Positions 25,297 to 34,328 are shown, counted from the stretch's first letter. The stretch: 64,000 bases of DNA from Mangrovimicrobium sp033283385 (GCA_033283385.1 JAWMQQ010000001.1:992001-1056000); one strand, 5' to 3'. Made by a program: numbers and translations. Notes: generated by a model from the sequence alone, not told the origin.

Positions 25297-26286
25297 ATGA
25301 ATGAAGCTATTGCAACAGACCATATCCAGACTTCCCATGAACTGGAGCGCTGTCCATTTCCGATCCCCTACGGTTGGTATGTGATCGAGCTGTCCGAAAA
25401 CCTGGCGGTAGGCGATGTCACGAACGTGCAGGCCTTCGACCAGGAATGGGTGATGTTCCGCGGGGAAGACAACTCGGTCGGCGTGACCGACCCCTACTGT
25501 CCGCACCTGGGCGCCCACCTGGGCCACGGCGGGCAGGTGGTCGGCAACAACCTGCGCTGCCCGTTCCACCACTGGCAGTTCGATAACGAAGGCTGGTGCA
25601 AGGACGTGCCCTACGGCAAGGTCATGCCCGGGCTGTGCAAGAAGAAGGCGGTGCTGCGATCGCTGCCGACAAAGGAACGCTACGGCATGATCTGGGTGTG
25701 GTACCACCCCAAGGCCGAGCCCCCGGAATTCGATATTCCCGAAGTGCCGGAACTGGAGGCCGAAGGCTACGTGCCTGTCCGTCGCGGGCAGTGGGATATC
25801 GGCACCTGCCTGCAGGAAATGGGCGAGAACAGCGTGGACGTCGCGCACCTCAAGTTCCTGCACGGCGCGCCGATGGTCCCGCCCGTGGAAGCGAGCTATG
25901 AAGGCCACAAATTCAACTTCGATATCGCCTGGGGCTATATCACCGGTGAACACCACGGCGCCGGTACGCAGATCATCCATCACAACAAGGACGGGGTGTC
26001 GATGCTGATGTTTTCCACGCCCCTGCCGCTGACGGCGGAGCTGTCGCGCGTGCGCATGAACTTTACCTTCAAGGATTACCCGGAGGGTTCAAAGGAGCGC
26101 GAGATTGCGGAGCACCTGTACCAGCACTCCATCGGCGAGGCTGAGGGGGAAGATTCGGCGGGCTTTGAATCGGTGGACCTGGTGGTCTGGAACAACAAGA
26201 AATACCGCCCGCAGCCGCTGCTGTGTGACGGCGATGGCCCCATTCTTACCTGGCGGAAGTATCACCAGCAGTTCTATATCGAATAA
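25297..26286 (+). CDS. Rieske oxygenase (KshA/DAF-36-like)
   Basis: A 329-residue Rieske oxygenase with C-P-H-x17-CPFHHW (about 68-92) and an iron site ENSVDVAHLKFLHG (N-x2-D-x2-H-x4-H, about 180-193). The short length and this iron motif place it with the KshA / cholesterol 7-desaturase (DAF-36/Neverland) branch rather than the large ring-hydroxylating type. Known members act on steroids, so a steroid-like substrate is plausible. The start is the ATG at 25297 behind AGAGAGG. It follows a TetR gene; an unrelated SDR converges downstream. Confidence 0.85.
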   Translation: MNEAIATDHIQTSHELERCPFPIPYGWYVIELSENLAVGDVTNVQAFDQEWVMFRGEDNSVGVTDPYCPHLGAHLGHGGQVVGNNLRCPFHHWQFDNEGWCKDVPYGKVMPGLCKKKAVLRSLPTKERYGMIWVWYHPKAEPPEFDIPEVPELEAEGYVPVRRGQWDIGTCLQEMGENSVDVAHLKFLHGAPMVPPVEASYEGHKFNFDIAWGYITGEHHGAGTQIIHHNKDGVSMLMFSTPLPLTAELSRVRMNFTFKDYPEGSKEREIAEHLYQHSIGEAEGEDSAGFESVDLVVWNNKKYRPQPLLCDGDGPILTWRKYHQQFYIE

Positions 26287-26321
26287 TGGGACATTAAAAC
26301 GGGATTCTGCTCGGCCGGGAG

Positions 26322-26347
26322 CGCGGGATCGGCAAGCCGGTCCCGCG
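26322..26347. terminator. Hairpin between convergent genes
   Basis: CGCGGGATCGGC, loop AA, GCCGGTCCCGCG: 12-bp stem with one G-T wobble, followed by TCTTCGT. It lies between the Rieske gene and the SDR gene and may terminate both; the weak T-run lowers confidence. Confidence 0.6.
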
Positions 26348-26388
26348 TCTTCGTGACGGGCAGTAGTCGCTGTAGTGCTGCTGTGGAA

Positions 26389-27321
26389 TCAGGAAACCAG
26401 CGGCGCACTCAGCATCGACTGCATTGCCTCTACCGGAGAACTTGCGCCCGGGGTCTGCTCCAGCAGTCCCGGCATGACCTGGGCAATCTGCTCCGGCGTC
26501 CACAGGCCGCCGTCGACGCGCAGTGACGCGCCCGGGCTGGGCATGGCCACTGCAACCAGCGCGCCGCCGCCCATCTCGAAGACCCGCCCGGTGACGTCCT
26601 TCGCCGCGTCGCTCAGTAGGTATACCACCAGCGGCGCAACGAAAGCCGGGTCCAGTTTCTTGCGCAGTTCCTCGGTTTTCATCACCCCTTCGGTCAGGCG
26701 GGTGACAGCCGCCGGCGCCAGCACGTTGACGCGCACGCCGTAGCGCGCCAGCTCGCGCGCGGCCACGATGCTCATGGTGGCGACGCCCAGTTTCGCCGCG
26801 GCATAGTTGGACTGGCCCGTGCTGGAGTACAGGCCGGAGGCGGAACTGGTGTTGACCACGCTCGCGTTGACCGGCTCGCCGGTCTTTTTGCTGAGATCGC
26901 GCCAGTAGGCGGCGGCGTGGTGCAGCGGCGCGGCGGTGCCCTTCAGGTTCACCGCGATGGACAGGTCCCAGTCCTCCTCGGTGATATTGGCGATGGTGCG
27001 GTCGCGCAGGATGCCGGCGTTGTTGACCAGCGCGTCCAGTCGGCCAAAGGTGTCGACAGCGCTGCGCACCATTTCACCAGCGGCTTCCCAGTTGGAAACA
27101 TCGGCGCCGTTGGCGATGGCCTTCTGGCCCAGCGCCTCGATTTCCGCCACTACCTGTTGTGCGGGGGTCGCATCAGCGCCGGTGCCGTCGCCGGCGCCAC
27201 CGAGGTCGTTGACCACCACGTTGTAGCCGGCGCGCGCCAGTGCCAGGGCGTGCTCGCGGCCCAGGCCGCGGCCCGCGCCGGTGACGATGGCGACGGGGCT
27301 TTCAGAAGGGTTGGCGCTCAT
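26389..27321 (-). CDS. SDR-family dehydrogenase (hydroxyacyl-CoA type)
   Basis: A 310-residue SDR with the long form seen in peroxisomal multifunctional enzyme type 2 and bacterial 17-beta-HSD4-like enzymes: TGAGRGLGREHALALARAG (about 15-33), the VVNDLGG insert, NNAGILRDR (about 99-107) and the catalytic SSASGLYSS/QSNYAAAK run (about 158-176). This group oxidises 3-hydroxyacyl-CoA with NAD+. It is last in an operon with OB-fold partner, thiolase, acyl-CoA synthetase and MaoC hydratase, which completes a beta-oxidation set. The substrate acyl chain is not known. Confidence 0.85.
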   Translation of the reverse strand: MSANPSESPVAIVTGAGRGLGREHALALARAGYNVVVNDLGGAGDGTGADATPAQQVVAEIEALGQKAIANGADVSNWEAAGEMVRSAVDTFGRLDALVNNAGILRDRTIANITEEDWDLSIAVNLKGTAAPLHHAAAYWRDLSKKTGEPVNASVVNTSSASGLYSSTGQSNYAAAKLGVATMSIVAARELARYGVRVNVLAPAAVTRLTEGVMKTEELRKKLDPAFVAPLVVYLLSDAAKDVTGRVFEMGGGALVAVAMPSPGASLRVDGGLWTPEQIAQVMPGLLEQTPGASSPVEAMQSMLSAPLVS

Positions 27322-27341
27322 GGTGTTACTCCTTGTCCGGT

Positions 27342-28202
27342 TCAGGCGGAGGCGATTTCGCAGCGCCCGTTGTTGATCAGTACGATGTCCCGCTGCGCCA
27401 CGCGGCAGCGGAAGGAGACGATATTCCCGTCCACCCAGATATCCGTGTGGATGGTTTCACCGGGGAACACCGGCGAGGTAAAGCGCACGTCGAAGCTGCG
27501 CAGTCGCGCCGGGTCGTAATCGCAGACGCTGGCGAGCACCGCGCGACAGGCGATGCCGTAGCTGCACAGGCCGTGCAGGATCGGTTTCGGGAAGCCGGCC
27601 CGCGCGGCGAAGGCGGGTTCCGCGTGCAGCGGGTTGCGGTCGCCGTTGAGCCGGTAGAGCAGGGCCTGGTCCGGGCGGGTTTCGCTCACGTGCACCAGGT
27701 CCGGCTCGCGCTCCGGCACGACGTGCGGTGTCGCCGCGGATTTCGCCGGACCGCCGCAGCCGCCGTTGCCGCGCATGAAGATCACGTTTTCCATGGTGTA
27801 CAGCGGCTCGCCGTCCGCCAGCCGCACATCCATCTGCAGGGTGAGGATGGCGCCTTTTTCCGGCCCCTTGTCCACGACTTCGGCGATGCGCGAATTGCCG
27901 AGTAACTCCGCTGCCGGGGGAATTGCGCGGTGCAGTTTCAGCCGCTGCTCGCCGTGCAGTACCTTGTTCCAGTCGATGTCGATGCCCTGCAGCAGGTTTG
28001 CGCCGCCGCCACCGAGGACAGCCGCGGCGGTGGGCACGACCTTCAGCGCCGGCTGCTCGAACACGTAGGGCAGCTCGTTTTCGTCGTAGGGGTCGCGGCC
28101 CATGCCGACGCTGAGGTTGTAGAGCAGCATCTGCGTGTCGGTGTAGCTGAAGGGCACGTCGTCGGCGCGCCTGGAGATGACTTCATCGTAGGTAAATGGC
28201 AT
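27342..28202 (-). CDS. MaoC-type enoyl-CoA hydratase 2
   Basis: A 286-residue double-hotdog hydratase. The C-terminal catalytic hydratase-2 motif is YRLNGDRNPLHAEP (about 181-194) with the Asp/His pair, then ILHGLCSYG. The N-terminal hotdog (about 1-150) forms the lid. Proteins of this type are the R-specific enoyl-CoA hydratases of multifunctional enzyme 2 and of mycobacterial steroid side-chain degradation. The SDR 21 bp downstream would take the product, and the acyl-CoA synthetase 20 bp upstream would supply the chain. RBS visible (GACC GCC region weak). Confidence 0.87.
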   Translation of the reverse strand: MPFTYDEVISRRADDVPFSYTDTQMLLYNLSVGMGRDPYDENELPYVFEQPALKVVPTAAAVLGGGGANLLQGIDIDWNKVLHGEQRLKLHRAIPPAAELLGNSRIAEVVDKGPEKGAILTLQMDVRLADGEPLYTMENVIFMRGNGGCGGPAKSAATPHVVPEREPDLVHVSETRPDQALLYRLNGDRNPLHAEPAFAARAGFPKPILHGLCSYGIACRAVLASVCDYDPARLRSFDVRFTSPVFPGETIHTDIWVDGNIVSFRCRVAQRDIVLINNGRCEIASA

Positions 28203-28222
28203 GGCGGTCCTCGACGGGCGGG

Positions 28223-29767
28223 TCAGTTCGCGGTGCTGGCGGGCCAGTAAGTGTCCCGCAGCGCTTTCTTGTTGAGTTTTCCGGTGGGCGTGCGCGGCAG
28301 CGCGGCGACGAATTCCACGGAGCGCGGCACCAGCTGCCTGCCGAGCTTGCCGCGCACGAAATCCTTGATCGTTTCGGCCAGTTCGTCCGATGCCGCTTCA
28401 CCCGGGGCGAGCTGTATCAGCGCACGCGCTTCCTCCCCGAGGTCCTCGTTGGGCACGCCGATCACGGCGACATCGTCGATGCCGGGGTAGAGCGCCAGTA
28501 CGTCCTCGATCTGCTGCGGGTAGATGTTCACGCCGCCGGAGATGATCATGAAGGACTTGCGGTCGGTCAGGTAGAGGTAGCCCTCTTCGTCGAGGTAGCC
28601 GACATCGCCCACGCACAGCCAGTTTTCGTGCCGCGGGTGACGGGCGCTGGCGGACTTCTCCGGGTCCTTGTGATAAGTGATTTCCGCGCCGGGTGTCATT
28701 TCGGCGTAGATCATCCCGGGCTCGCCGGGGGGGAGTTCGCCGCCGTCCTCACCGCAGATGTGGAACGGCTTGCCCACGGAGCGCCCCACGGAGCCCGGGT
28801 GGGCCAGCCACTCGGCGCTGGTGATCCTGGTGTAACCCGCGGCTTCGGTGGAGGAGTAGTACTCCTCGATCACCGGGCCCCACCACTCGATCATGCGGCG
28901 CTTCACCTCCATTGGGCAGGGCGCCGCGGCGTGGATGGCGCAGCGCAGGCTGGAGAGGTCGTAGCTGGATTTCACTTCTTCGGGCAGTTTCAGCATGCGG
29001 ATGAACATGGTCGGGACCCACTGGCTGTGGGTCACCCGGTAGCACTCGATCAACTGCAGGGCCAGTTCCGGCTCGAACTTGTCCATCATCACCACGGTAC
29101 CGCCGGCAACCAGGGTCGCGTTGCTGTAGCCCAGCGGCGCGGCGTGGTACATGGGCGCCGGGGCGAGGTAGACGGTATCCGCGTCCATATTGAACATCTT
29201 CGCCGCGAACACCGTGGCGGGGTTGCCGTCGGCGGGCACGCCCTGGGGCCGCGGTCGCTTGATGCCCTTGGGCCGGCCGGTGGTGCCCGAGGAATACAGC
29301 ATCAGTGTGCCCATGGCTTCGTCTGCCAGCGCTTCCGCCGGCTGTGCTCCGACGGCGGTGGCGTAGTCCGTGAAGCCGGGCAGGGCGCCGCCAATCGACA
29401 GCTTGAGCTCGCAGGCCGGGGACATCTCGCCCAGCGCCTCGCTCTGTTCCAGCGCGGCGGAGGCGATCAGTACGCGGGCGTCGCAGTCGCCCACGATGTA
29501 GGCCGCCTCGGCGGCGGACAGGTGCCGGTTGATCGGCGTGAAATACAGCCCCGAGCGCAGGCAGGCCCACACCACCACCAGGAACAGCGGGTGGTTTTCC
29601 AGGAACAGCGCCAGGTGGTCGCCCGGCTCCAGCCCCTGCGCACGCAGCAGCTGCGCCAGCTGGTTGGATTGCTCGTCCAGCTCGCGGTAGGTCAGTGTCG
29701 CGCCCGAGGACGGCTGGATTATGGCGAACTTGTCTGGCTGCGCCTGCGCGTGGGTACCCGGGTACAT
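28223..29767 (-). CDS. Acyl-CoA synthetase (AMP-forming)
   Basis: A 514-residue adenylate-forming enzyme. Motifs in order: LMLYSSGTTGRPKGIK (about 156-171), EYYSSTEAAG (about 300-309), YLTDRKSFMIISGGVNIYP (about 400-418) and the catalytic-Lys C-terminus TPTGKLNKKALR (about 490-501). It activates a carboxylic acid to acyl-CoA through an acyl-adenylate. The start at 29767 is set by GGGGAGA seven bases upstream; a longer frame up to 30715 overlaps the thiolase and is a shadow. The enzyme sits between thiolase and hydratase in one operon. The acid substrate could be a steroid or branched fatty acid. Confidence 0.93.
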   Translation of the reverse strand: MYPGTHAQAQPDKFAIIQPSSGATLTYRELDEQSNQLAQLLRAQGLEPGDHLALFLENHPLFLVVVWACLRSGLYFTPINRHLSAAEAAYIVGDCDARVLIASAALEQSEALGEMSPACELKLSIGGALPGFTDYATAVGAQPAEALADEAMGTLMLYSSGTTGRPKGIKRPRPQGVPADGNPATVFAAKMFNMDADTVYLAPAPMYHAAPLGYSNATLVAGGTVVMMDKFEPELALQLIECYRVTHSQWVPTMFIRMLKLPEEVKSSYDLSSLRCAIHAAAPCPMEVKRRMIEWWGPVIEEYYSSTEAAGYTRITSAEWLAHPGSVGRSVGKPFHICGEDGGELPPGEPGMIYAEMTPGAEITYHKDPEKSASARHPRHENWLCVGDVGYLDEEGYLYLTDRKSFMIISGGVNIYPQQIEDVLALYPGIDDVAVIGVPNEDLGEEARALIQLAPGEAASDELAETIKDFVRGKLGRQLVPRSVEFVAALPRTPTGKLNKKALRDTYWPASTAN

Positions 29768-29781
29768 GGCGAGTCTCCCCG

Positions 29782-30927
29782 TCAGGCCTGGTTGGTGAAA
29801 ATGACGGTGCCCGCCGCGCTGAACATATTGCCCACCCCGTGGCAGACGGAGACCTTCGCGTCCGGCACCTGTGCCGCGGCGGTGCCGCGCATCTGCCGCA
29901 CGCTCTCCTGCAGGGCGTACATGCCGTACATGCCCGAGTGCATGTAGGAAAGGCCGCCGCCGTTGGTGTTCATCGGCAGTTCCCCGCCCGGGGCGGTGCG
30001 CCGCTCGCGGAAGAAGTCCTTGGCCTCGCCGCGCTCGCAAAAGCCGAGGTCGGCCAGGCCGTACAGGGGCAGGTGGGCGAAGGCATCGTAGACCATCAGG
30101 TGGTCGACATCCGCGTGTTTGATGCCGGCGGACTCGAAGGCGGCCTTGCCGGAGACGCGGAACGCTTTGGAACTGGCGAAATCCTCCATCATGCTGATGC
30201 TCACGCACTCGATTGCCTCGCCGCTGCCCATCACGTAGACGGGCTTGGCAGGGAAGTCCTTTGCCCGCTCCGCGCTGGTGACGATGAGCGCGCCGCCGCC
30301 GTCGGTGACCAGGCAGCACATCAGCTTGGTGTACGGGTAGGCGATCAGCTTCGAGTTCATCACGTCGTCGACGGTGATCGGGTCCTTCGCGAAGGCGCGG
30401 GGGTTTTTCGCGGCCCACTCGCGCTGTACCACGGCGACCCGCGCCAGGTCCTCGATCTCGGCGCCGGTTTCCTTCAGGTAACGCAGCACGGGGATGGTGA
30501 ACATGGTCGCCGGCACGGTGACGCCGTAGGGCAGCTCGAACTGGCCGAACAGGCTGGCGGGCGCCGGGGCGTACTGCGGCGGCGCGACCTGGGAGCGGCC
30601 GGACTCGCCGTGGGTGATCAGCACGGTGGTGCAGTAACCCGCCTCGATAGCGGCGGCCGCGTGGCGCAGGTGCAGCATGAAGGAGCAGCCGCCGACGTTG
30701 GTGCCGTCCACCCACTGCGGCGTGATGCCGAGCATGGTGGCGATGTTCCAGGGGTGTTCGCCGGCGCAGGCGATGCCGTCGATATCGCCGGGCTTGAGAC
30801 CCGCGTCAGCCAGCGCGTTGAGCGCGGCGTCCAGGTGCAGGCCCATGGCGGAGACGTCGGGAATGACCCCGAGCTCGGTGGTTTCCGCGGCGCCGACCAC
30901 CGCGATGCTGTTCGGCTTGATACTCAT
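29782..30927 (-). CDS. Thiolase-family protein (lipid-transfer type)
   Basis: A 381-residue thiolase-like protein. A candidate nucleophile is Cys81 in the NVGGCSFML region. Later are MNTNGGGLSYMHSGM and the VCHGVGNM/TVIFTNQ C-terminal loops. It is followed by the acyl-CoA synthetase and preceded after 4 bp by its OB-fold partner. Family members in steroid pathways are either thiolases or retro-aldolases (Ltp2 type). Keeping Cys81 argues for thiolysis, but this is not decisive. Confidence 0.87.
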   Translation of the reverse strand: MSIKPNSIAVVGAAETTELGVIPDVSAMGLHLDAALNALADAGLKPGDIDGIACAGEHPWNIATMLGITPQWVDGTNVGGCSFMLHLRHAAAAIEAGYCTTVLITHGESGRSQVAPPQYAPAPASLFGQFELPYGVTVPATMFTIPVLRYLKETGAEIEDLARVAVVQREWAAKNPRAFAKDPITVDDVMNSKLIAYPYTKLMCCLVTDGGGALIVTSAERAKDFPAKPVYVMGSGEAIECVSISMMEDFASSKAFRVSGKAAFESAGIKHADVDHLMVYDAFAHLPLYGLADLGFCERGEAKDFFRERRTAPGGELPMNTNGGGLSYMHSGMYGMYALQESVRQMRGTAAAQVPDAKVSVCHGVGNMFSAAGTVIFTNQA

Positions 30928-30931
30928 CTGC

Positions 30932-31333
30932 TTACCCCGCCGGCTTGAACAGGGGCAGGCTGATGGTCTCGTCCTGCGGTTCGAAGACGACCTCCAGCGG
31001 CATATCCAGTTGCAGCGCCTCGGGCGTCTGCGGGCAGCCGACGATGTTAGTCATCATGCGCGGGCCCTCCGCCAGCGTGACCACGGCGATGGAGTGGGGC
31101 TCGCTGCCCATGTCCGGGCGCGGCCGCTGGTTGATCACGTAGGAGTAGAGGGTGGCCTTGCCGCTGGCGCGGTACACTTCCACGTCGCGGGTGCCGCAGC
31201 TCGGGCAGAAGGGACGCGGCGGGAACCAGGAGTTGTTGCAGCCGGGGCAGCGCTGCAGGCGCAGCTCGCCTTCCCGGCAGCCCTCCCAGAAGTGCTGTGA
31301 CTCCGGCGTCGGTTTCGGCAGAATTCGTTTCAT
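30932..31333 (-). CDS. Zn-ribbon/OB-fold (DUF35) thiolase partner
   Basis: A 133-residue DUF35 protein with a full four-Cys zinc ribbon (Cys29, Cys32, Cys43, Cys46 in CPGC and CPSC) and the OB-fold in the C-terminal part (GKATLYSYVINQRPR). It is the first gene of the minus operon, 4 bp from the thiolase start, so the two make a complex. The ATG at 31333 is preferred over an upstream start at 31387 that adds 18 residues unlike the family. A type 1 operator candidate is centred 80 bp upstream. Confidence 0.87.
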   Translation of the reverse strand: MKRILPKPTPESQHFWEGCREGELRLQRCPGCNNSWFPPRPFCPSCGTRDVEVYRASGKATLYSYVINQRPRPDMGSEPHSIAVVTLAEGPRMMTNIVGCPQTPEALQLDMPLEVVFEPQDETISLPLFKPAG

Positions 31334-31403
31334 TGGCGTTATTCCGGGCAAATCCCGTCGCGACCGGTGTGCCGTTCGCGCGAGCATGGCATTTCAGATT
31401 TAT

Positions 31404-31422
31404 AACTAATATGATGTCAGTT
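31404..31422. promoter_or_regulatory. Candidate operator, type 1 (AACTAAT-N5-GTCAGTT)
   Basis: Left half AACTAAT, spacer ATGAT, right half GTCAGTT: a full match to AAYTRAY-N5-GTCARTT. Located in the 166-bp gap between the thiolase/OB-fold operon (minus) and the P450 gene (plus), so one site could control both directions. Confidence 0.6.
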
Positions 31423-31499
31423 ATTTGGTGTCGCGTCCATAGCCCGGGTACCGGGAGCAGGGCGCTGCAAGCACAAGAACACATCCGCTGGAACTGGAA

Positions 31500-32729
31500 A
31501 TGCAAAATAAGAATAGCGCACCGGTTACGGAAATAGACCTCATGAGCCCGGCACTGGCCGCGGACCCCTGGCCGCAGTTGCACGCCCTGCGCGCGCTCGG
31601 CCCGGCAGTGTGGCACAGCCAGCACCGGCGCTGGCTGGTGACCACCGACGCCGCCGTGCGGCAGGTTGCGCTGGACTACGAACACTTCACGGTAGAAGGC
31701 ACGGTGGTCGAGGACCTGTTCGGCGCCGACGCCTTTATCGCCATGGACGATCGCGCGCGCCACAATGCCCTGCGCGAGGTCTGGGCGAACGCCTTTCGTC
31801 CGCAGGCGCTGAAGGCATTGCGGCAGGAGATCTCCGGCCTCGTCGACGAACTGGTAGCGCCGCTCTCCGCGCGGCTGCGCGATGGCGAGGCGGTCAACCT
31901 GTCCCAGGGCCTGTGCCGCCCGCTGCCCACCATGGTCATTGCGCGCATGATGGGGGTGCCGCGGGAGGAACTGGCGGACGTGGTGCGCTGGAGCGACGCC
32001 ATGGCCGGCGGCAGCACGTCCTTTCTCGACGAGGCGGCAAAACAGGCTGCCGTGGACGCCCGGGAATCAGCCAAGACCTCGCTGGCGGACTTTCTGCTGC
32101 AGCTCATGCACGAGCGCCGCGCCGCGCCCCGGGACGACCTGATCAGCCTGATGATGCACGCGCCGGCGGCGAGCGCCCTCGACGACGCGCAAATCGTGCC
32201 GAACGTGCGCCAGCTGCTGTTCGCGGGCAACGAGACCACCGCCAAGTGGCTGGACCAGATCTTCCTCGCCTACGCGAGCCATCCCGGGGTGCGCGCCGCG
32301 CTGCTGGCGGACCGCGGCCTGGTCGTGCGCGCCAACGAGGAGGTGATGCGCTGGCAGGGGGTGGTCGGCACGCTGCCGCGCCGGGTGCGTGCCGGCGATA
32401 TCGAGATCGGCGGCGTGCGCATGCAGGAGGGCGACGACGTCACCTGCATCCTGGCCTGCGCCAACCGCGACCCGGCGCGCTATGCCGACCCGGACACCTT
32501 CGATATCCACAGGGAACAGCATCCCAACCTCGGCTTCGGCGCCGGCCTGCACAACTGCCTGGGCGCCGCCCTGGCGCGGCTGGAGGCGGAGCTGGCGGTA
32601 AACGCTGTGCTGGACGCGACCCCCGACTACCGCGTGCAACCCGGTTACAGCTTCAGTTCGCTGCCCCTGCGCGGGCCGACGCCGCTCAATGTCGAAATGG
32701 CGCAGTGTATGAGCGAGGTGGCGCCGTGA
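31500..32729 (+). CDS. Cytochrome P450
   Basis: A 409-residue soluble bacterial P450. The haem-binding loop is FGAGLHNCLGAALARLE (about 343-359, Cys at 350), the I-helix acid-threonine is LFAGNETTAKWL (about 239-250), and ExxR is in EEVMRW (about 280-285). The ATG at 31500 follows the divergent type 1 operator. The next gene overlaps by 4 bp (GTGA), so the P450 is coupled to an FMN-dependent 2-hydroxyacid dehydrogenase. Family number (CYP) cannot be given from sequence alone; ring or side-chain hydroxylation of a lipid is plausible. Confidence 0.92.
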   Translation: MQNKNSAPVTEIDLMSPALAADPWPQLHALRALGPAVWHSQHRRWLVTTDAAVRQVALDYEHFTVEGTVVEDLFGADAFIAMDDRARHNALREVWANAFRPQALKALRQEISGLVDELVAPLSARLRDGEAVNLSQGLCRPLPTMVIARMMGVPREELADVVRWSDAMAGGSTSFLDEAAKQAAVDARESAKTSLADFLLQLMHERRAAPRDDLISLMMHAPAASALDDAQIVPNVRQLLFAGNETTAKWLDQIFLAYASHPGVRAALLADRGLVVRANEEVMRWQGVVGTLPRRVRAGDIEIGGVRMQEGDDVTCILACANRDPARYADPDTFDIHREQHPNLGFGAGLHNCLGAALARLEAELAVNAVLDATPDYRVQPGYSFSSLPLRGPTPLNVEMAQCMSEVAP

Positions 32730-33955
32730 AATTCGGCTGGAGGGACCCCTCGCCGCCGGTCAGCGTGGAAGCCTGGCGCAAAAAGGCCCGCTGGCGGCTG
32801 CCGAACATGGCCTGGCAGTACATCGAGAGCGGCGCGGACGACCGCACGACCCTGCGCGAGAACTGCGCGGGTTTCGAGCGCTGGCGCCTGCGCCAGCGCA
32901 GCCTCGCCGGTGTCTCGCAACCCGTACTCGCGGCGACCATGGCCGGCGAGCAGTTGTCGATGCCGCTGGCGCTGGCGCCGACGGGCGCCGCGGGCATCTC
33001 CCACTGGACCGGCGATATCGCCGCCACCCGGGCCGCCGAGCGCGCCGGTACGCGGGCGGTGATCAGCACCGCCGCCAGCTACACGCTGGAGGAGATCGCC
33101 GACGCCACCGACCAGCAACACTGGTTCCAGCTCTATCCCTTCGGCGACCGCGGCCGGGTCAAGCGCTTGATGGAGCGCGCCGAGGCCGCGGGCTATACCG
33201 CGCTGTTCGTCACGGTGGACGTGCCCACCCTGGGCAACCGGGAGTCGGAGCGCACCTCCGGCATGGCGCAGCCGCGCATCGTCACCCCGGGTCGCCTGCT
33301 CAACCTGCTGAGCCGCCCGGTCTGGCTGTACCGGTTGCTGAAACACCAGCGCATCGCGGCGGCACACTACGTGGAGCGCGACCCACAGACCGGCACCTCC
33401 GCGCTGGAGGGTGTGCGCCGGGCGATTGTCGGCGCGGCGGATGACGCGGCGCGCTCGGCGGATGCGCAACTGCGCTACATGCAGTCCGACCTTCACTGGG
33501 AGGACCTGGCCTGGATGCGCGACAACTGGGGTGGCCGGGTTTATGTCAAAGGCGTGCTGGACGCGGACGACGCGGAGCAGGCGGTGGATTCGATCGGCGT
33601 CGATGGCGTGGTGGTCTCCAACCACGGCGGTCGCCAGCTGGATCGCGCGCTGGCGAGCATCGATGCGCTGCCGGCGATTGCCGACCGCATCGGCGACCGC
33701 GCGGAAATCTACCTCGACGGCGGTGTGCGACGCGGCACGGACGTGATCACTGCCCTGTGCCTCGGTGCCGATGGCGTGTTTATCGGGCGGCCCTACCTGT
33801 ACGGGCTGGCCGGGGGAGGCGAGGCGGGTGTGGCCTCGGTGCTGGACATCTTCAGCACAGAAATCCGCCGCGCGCTGATCCTCATGGGCTGCCCCGATGT
33901 TGCCTCCCTCGACAGCAGCTGGTTGCTGCCGGCCCCGGGCGCTAGCGGCGCATAG
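32726..33955 (+). CDS. FMN-dependent alpha-hydroxyacid dehydrogenase
   Basis: A 409-residue TIM-barrel flavoenzyme of the L-lactate dehydrogenase / mandelate dehydrogenase / glycolate oxidase family. The catalytic base is the His of VVSNHGGRQLD (about 293-303). Upstream are LALAPTGAAG (FMN contacts) and QLYPFGDRGR. The C-terminal phosphate site is YLDGGVRRGTDV and GADGVFIGRPYLYGL. It starts at a GTG overlapping the P450 stop. It would turn a 2-hydroxyacid into a 2-keto acid. A different, FAD-based hydroxyacid oxidase is at 53634. The first repeat array starts 15 bp after its stop. Confidence 0.9.
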   Translation: MKFGWRDPSPPVSVEAWRKKARWRLPNMAWQYIESGADDRTTLRENCAGFERWRLRQRSLAGVSQPVLAATMAGEQLSMPLALAPTGAAGISHWTGDIAATRAAERAGTRAVISTAASYTLEEIADATDQQHWFQLYPFGDRGRVKRLMERAEAAGYTALFVTVDVPTLGNRESERTSGMAQPRIVTPGRLLNLLSRPVWLYRLLKHQRIAAAHYVERDPQTGTSALEGVRRAIVGAADDAARSADAQLRYMQSDLHWEDLAWMRDNWGGRVYVKGVLDADDAEQAVDSIGVDGVVVSNHGGRQLDRALASIDALPAIADRIGDRAEIYLDGGVRRGTDVITALCLGADGVFIGRPYLYGLAGGGEAGVASVLDIFSTEIRRALILMGCPDVASLDSSWLLPAPGASGA

Positions 33956-33969
33956 CAATTTGCCAACCC

Positions 33970-34201
33970 GTAGGAGCCTGCTACGCAGGCGATCGCCACC
34001 GTAGGAGCCTGCTACGCAGGCAATCGCCACCGTAGGAGCCTGCTACGCAGGCGATCACCACTGTAGGAGCCTGCTACGCAGGCGATCGCCACCGTAGGAG
34101 CCTGCTACGCAGGCGATCACCACTGTAGGAGCCTGCTACGCAGGCGATCACCACTGTAGGAGCCTGCTACGCAGGCGATCGCCTGCGTAGCAGGCTCCTA
34201 C
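33970..34201. repeat. Array of seven 31-bp palindromic-core repeats plus an inverted copy
   Basis: Seven direct units, each a 21-bp core starting GTAGGAGCCTGC and a 10-bp tail, begin at 33970, 34001, 34032, 34063, 34094, 34125 and 34156. Tails come in two forms (GATCGCCACC and GATCACCACT; unit 2 starts AATC). The seventh core is joined through GATC to an inverted core, giving a perfect 46-bp palindrome (34156-34201). No variable spacers and no cas genes, so not CRISPR. Type: REP-like intergenic element. The rest of the 436-bp gap to the next gene holds the promoter and operator at 34278-34328. Confidence 0.9.
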
Positions 34202-34277
34202 AGCGAGCCTCCGCAACGACGCAGACCGCCCTCTAGAACGAATGCACCAACGAACGCCCCGAGGGAGGGTGAAAAAG

Positions 34278-34307
34278 TTGACACAGTGTTGGTTATGCGA
34301 CTAAATA
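34278..34307 (+). promoter_or_regulatory. Candidate sigma-70 promoter
   Basis: TTGACA at 34278-34283 with an 18-bp spacer to TAAATA at 34302-34307, about 85 bp before the LLM gene start. The -35 is perfect, the -10 weak. The type 2 operator candidate begins at its last base. Confidence 0.45.
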
Positions 34308-34328
34308 CCGAAACTGAACTGTTTCGAT
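34307..34328. promoter_or_regulatory. Candidate operator, type 2 (ACCGAAAC-N6-GTTTCGAT)
   Basis: Arms ACCGAAAC and GTTTCGAT around TGAACT; 7 of 8 arm positions pair. It shares arm sequence and 6-bp spacing with the site at 47814 and overlaps the end of the candidate promoter of the ten-gene LLM operon. Likely a TetR-type operator. Confidence 0.5.

Noticed and set aside
33970..34201. CRISPR array
   Set aside because: The whole 31-bp unit, including the tail, is conserved with only two tail forms, so there are no variable spacers, and no cas genes are nearby.
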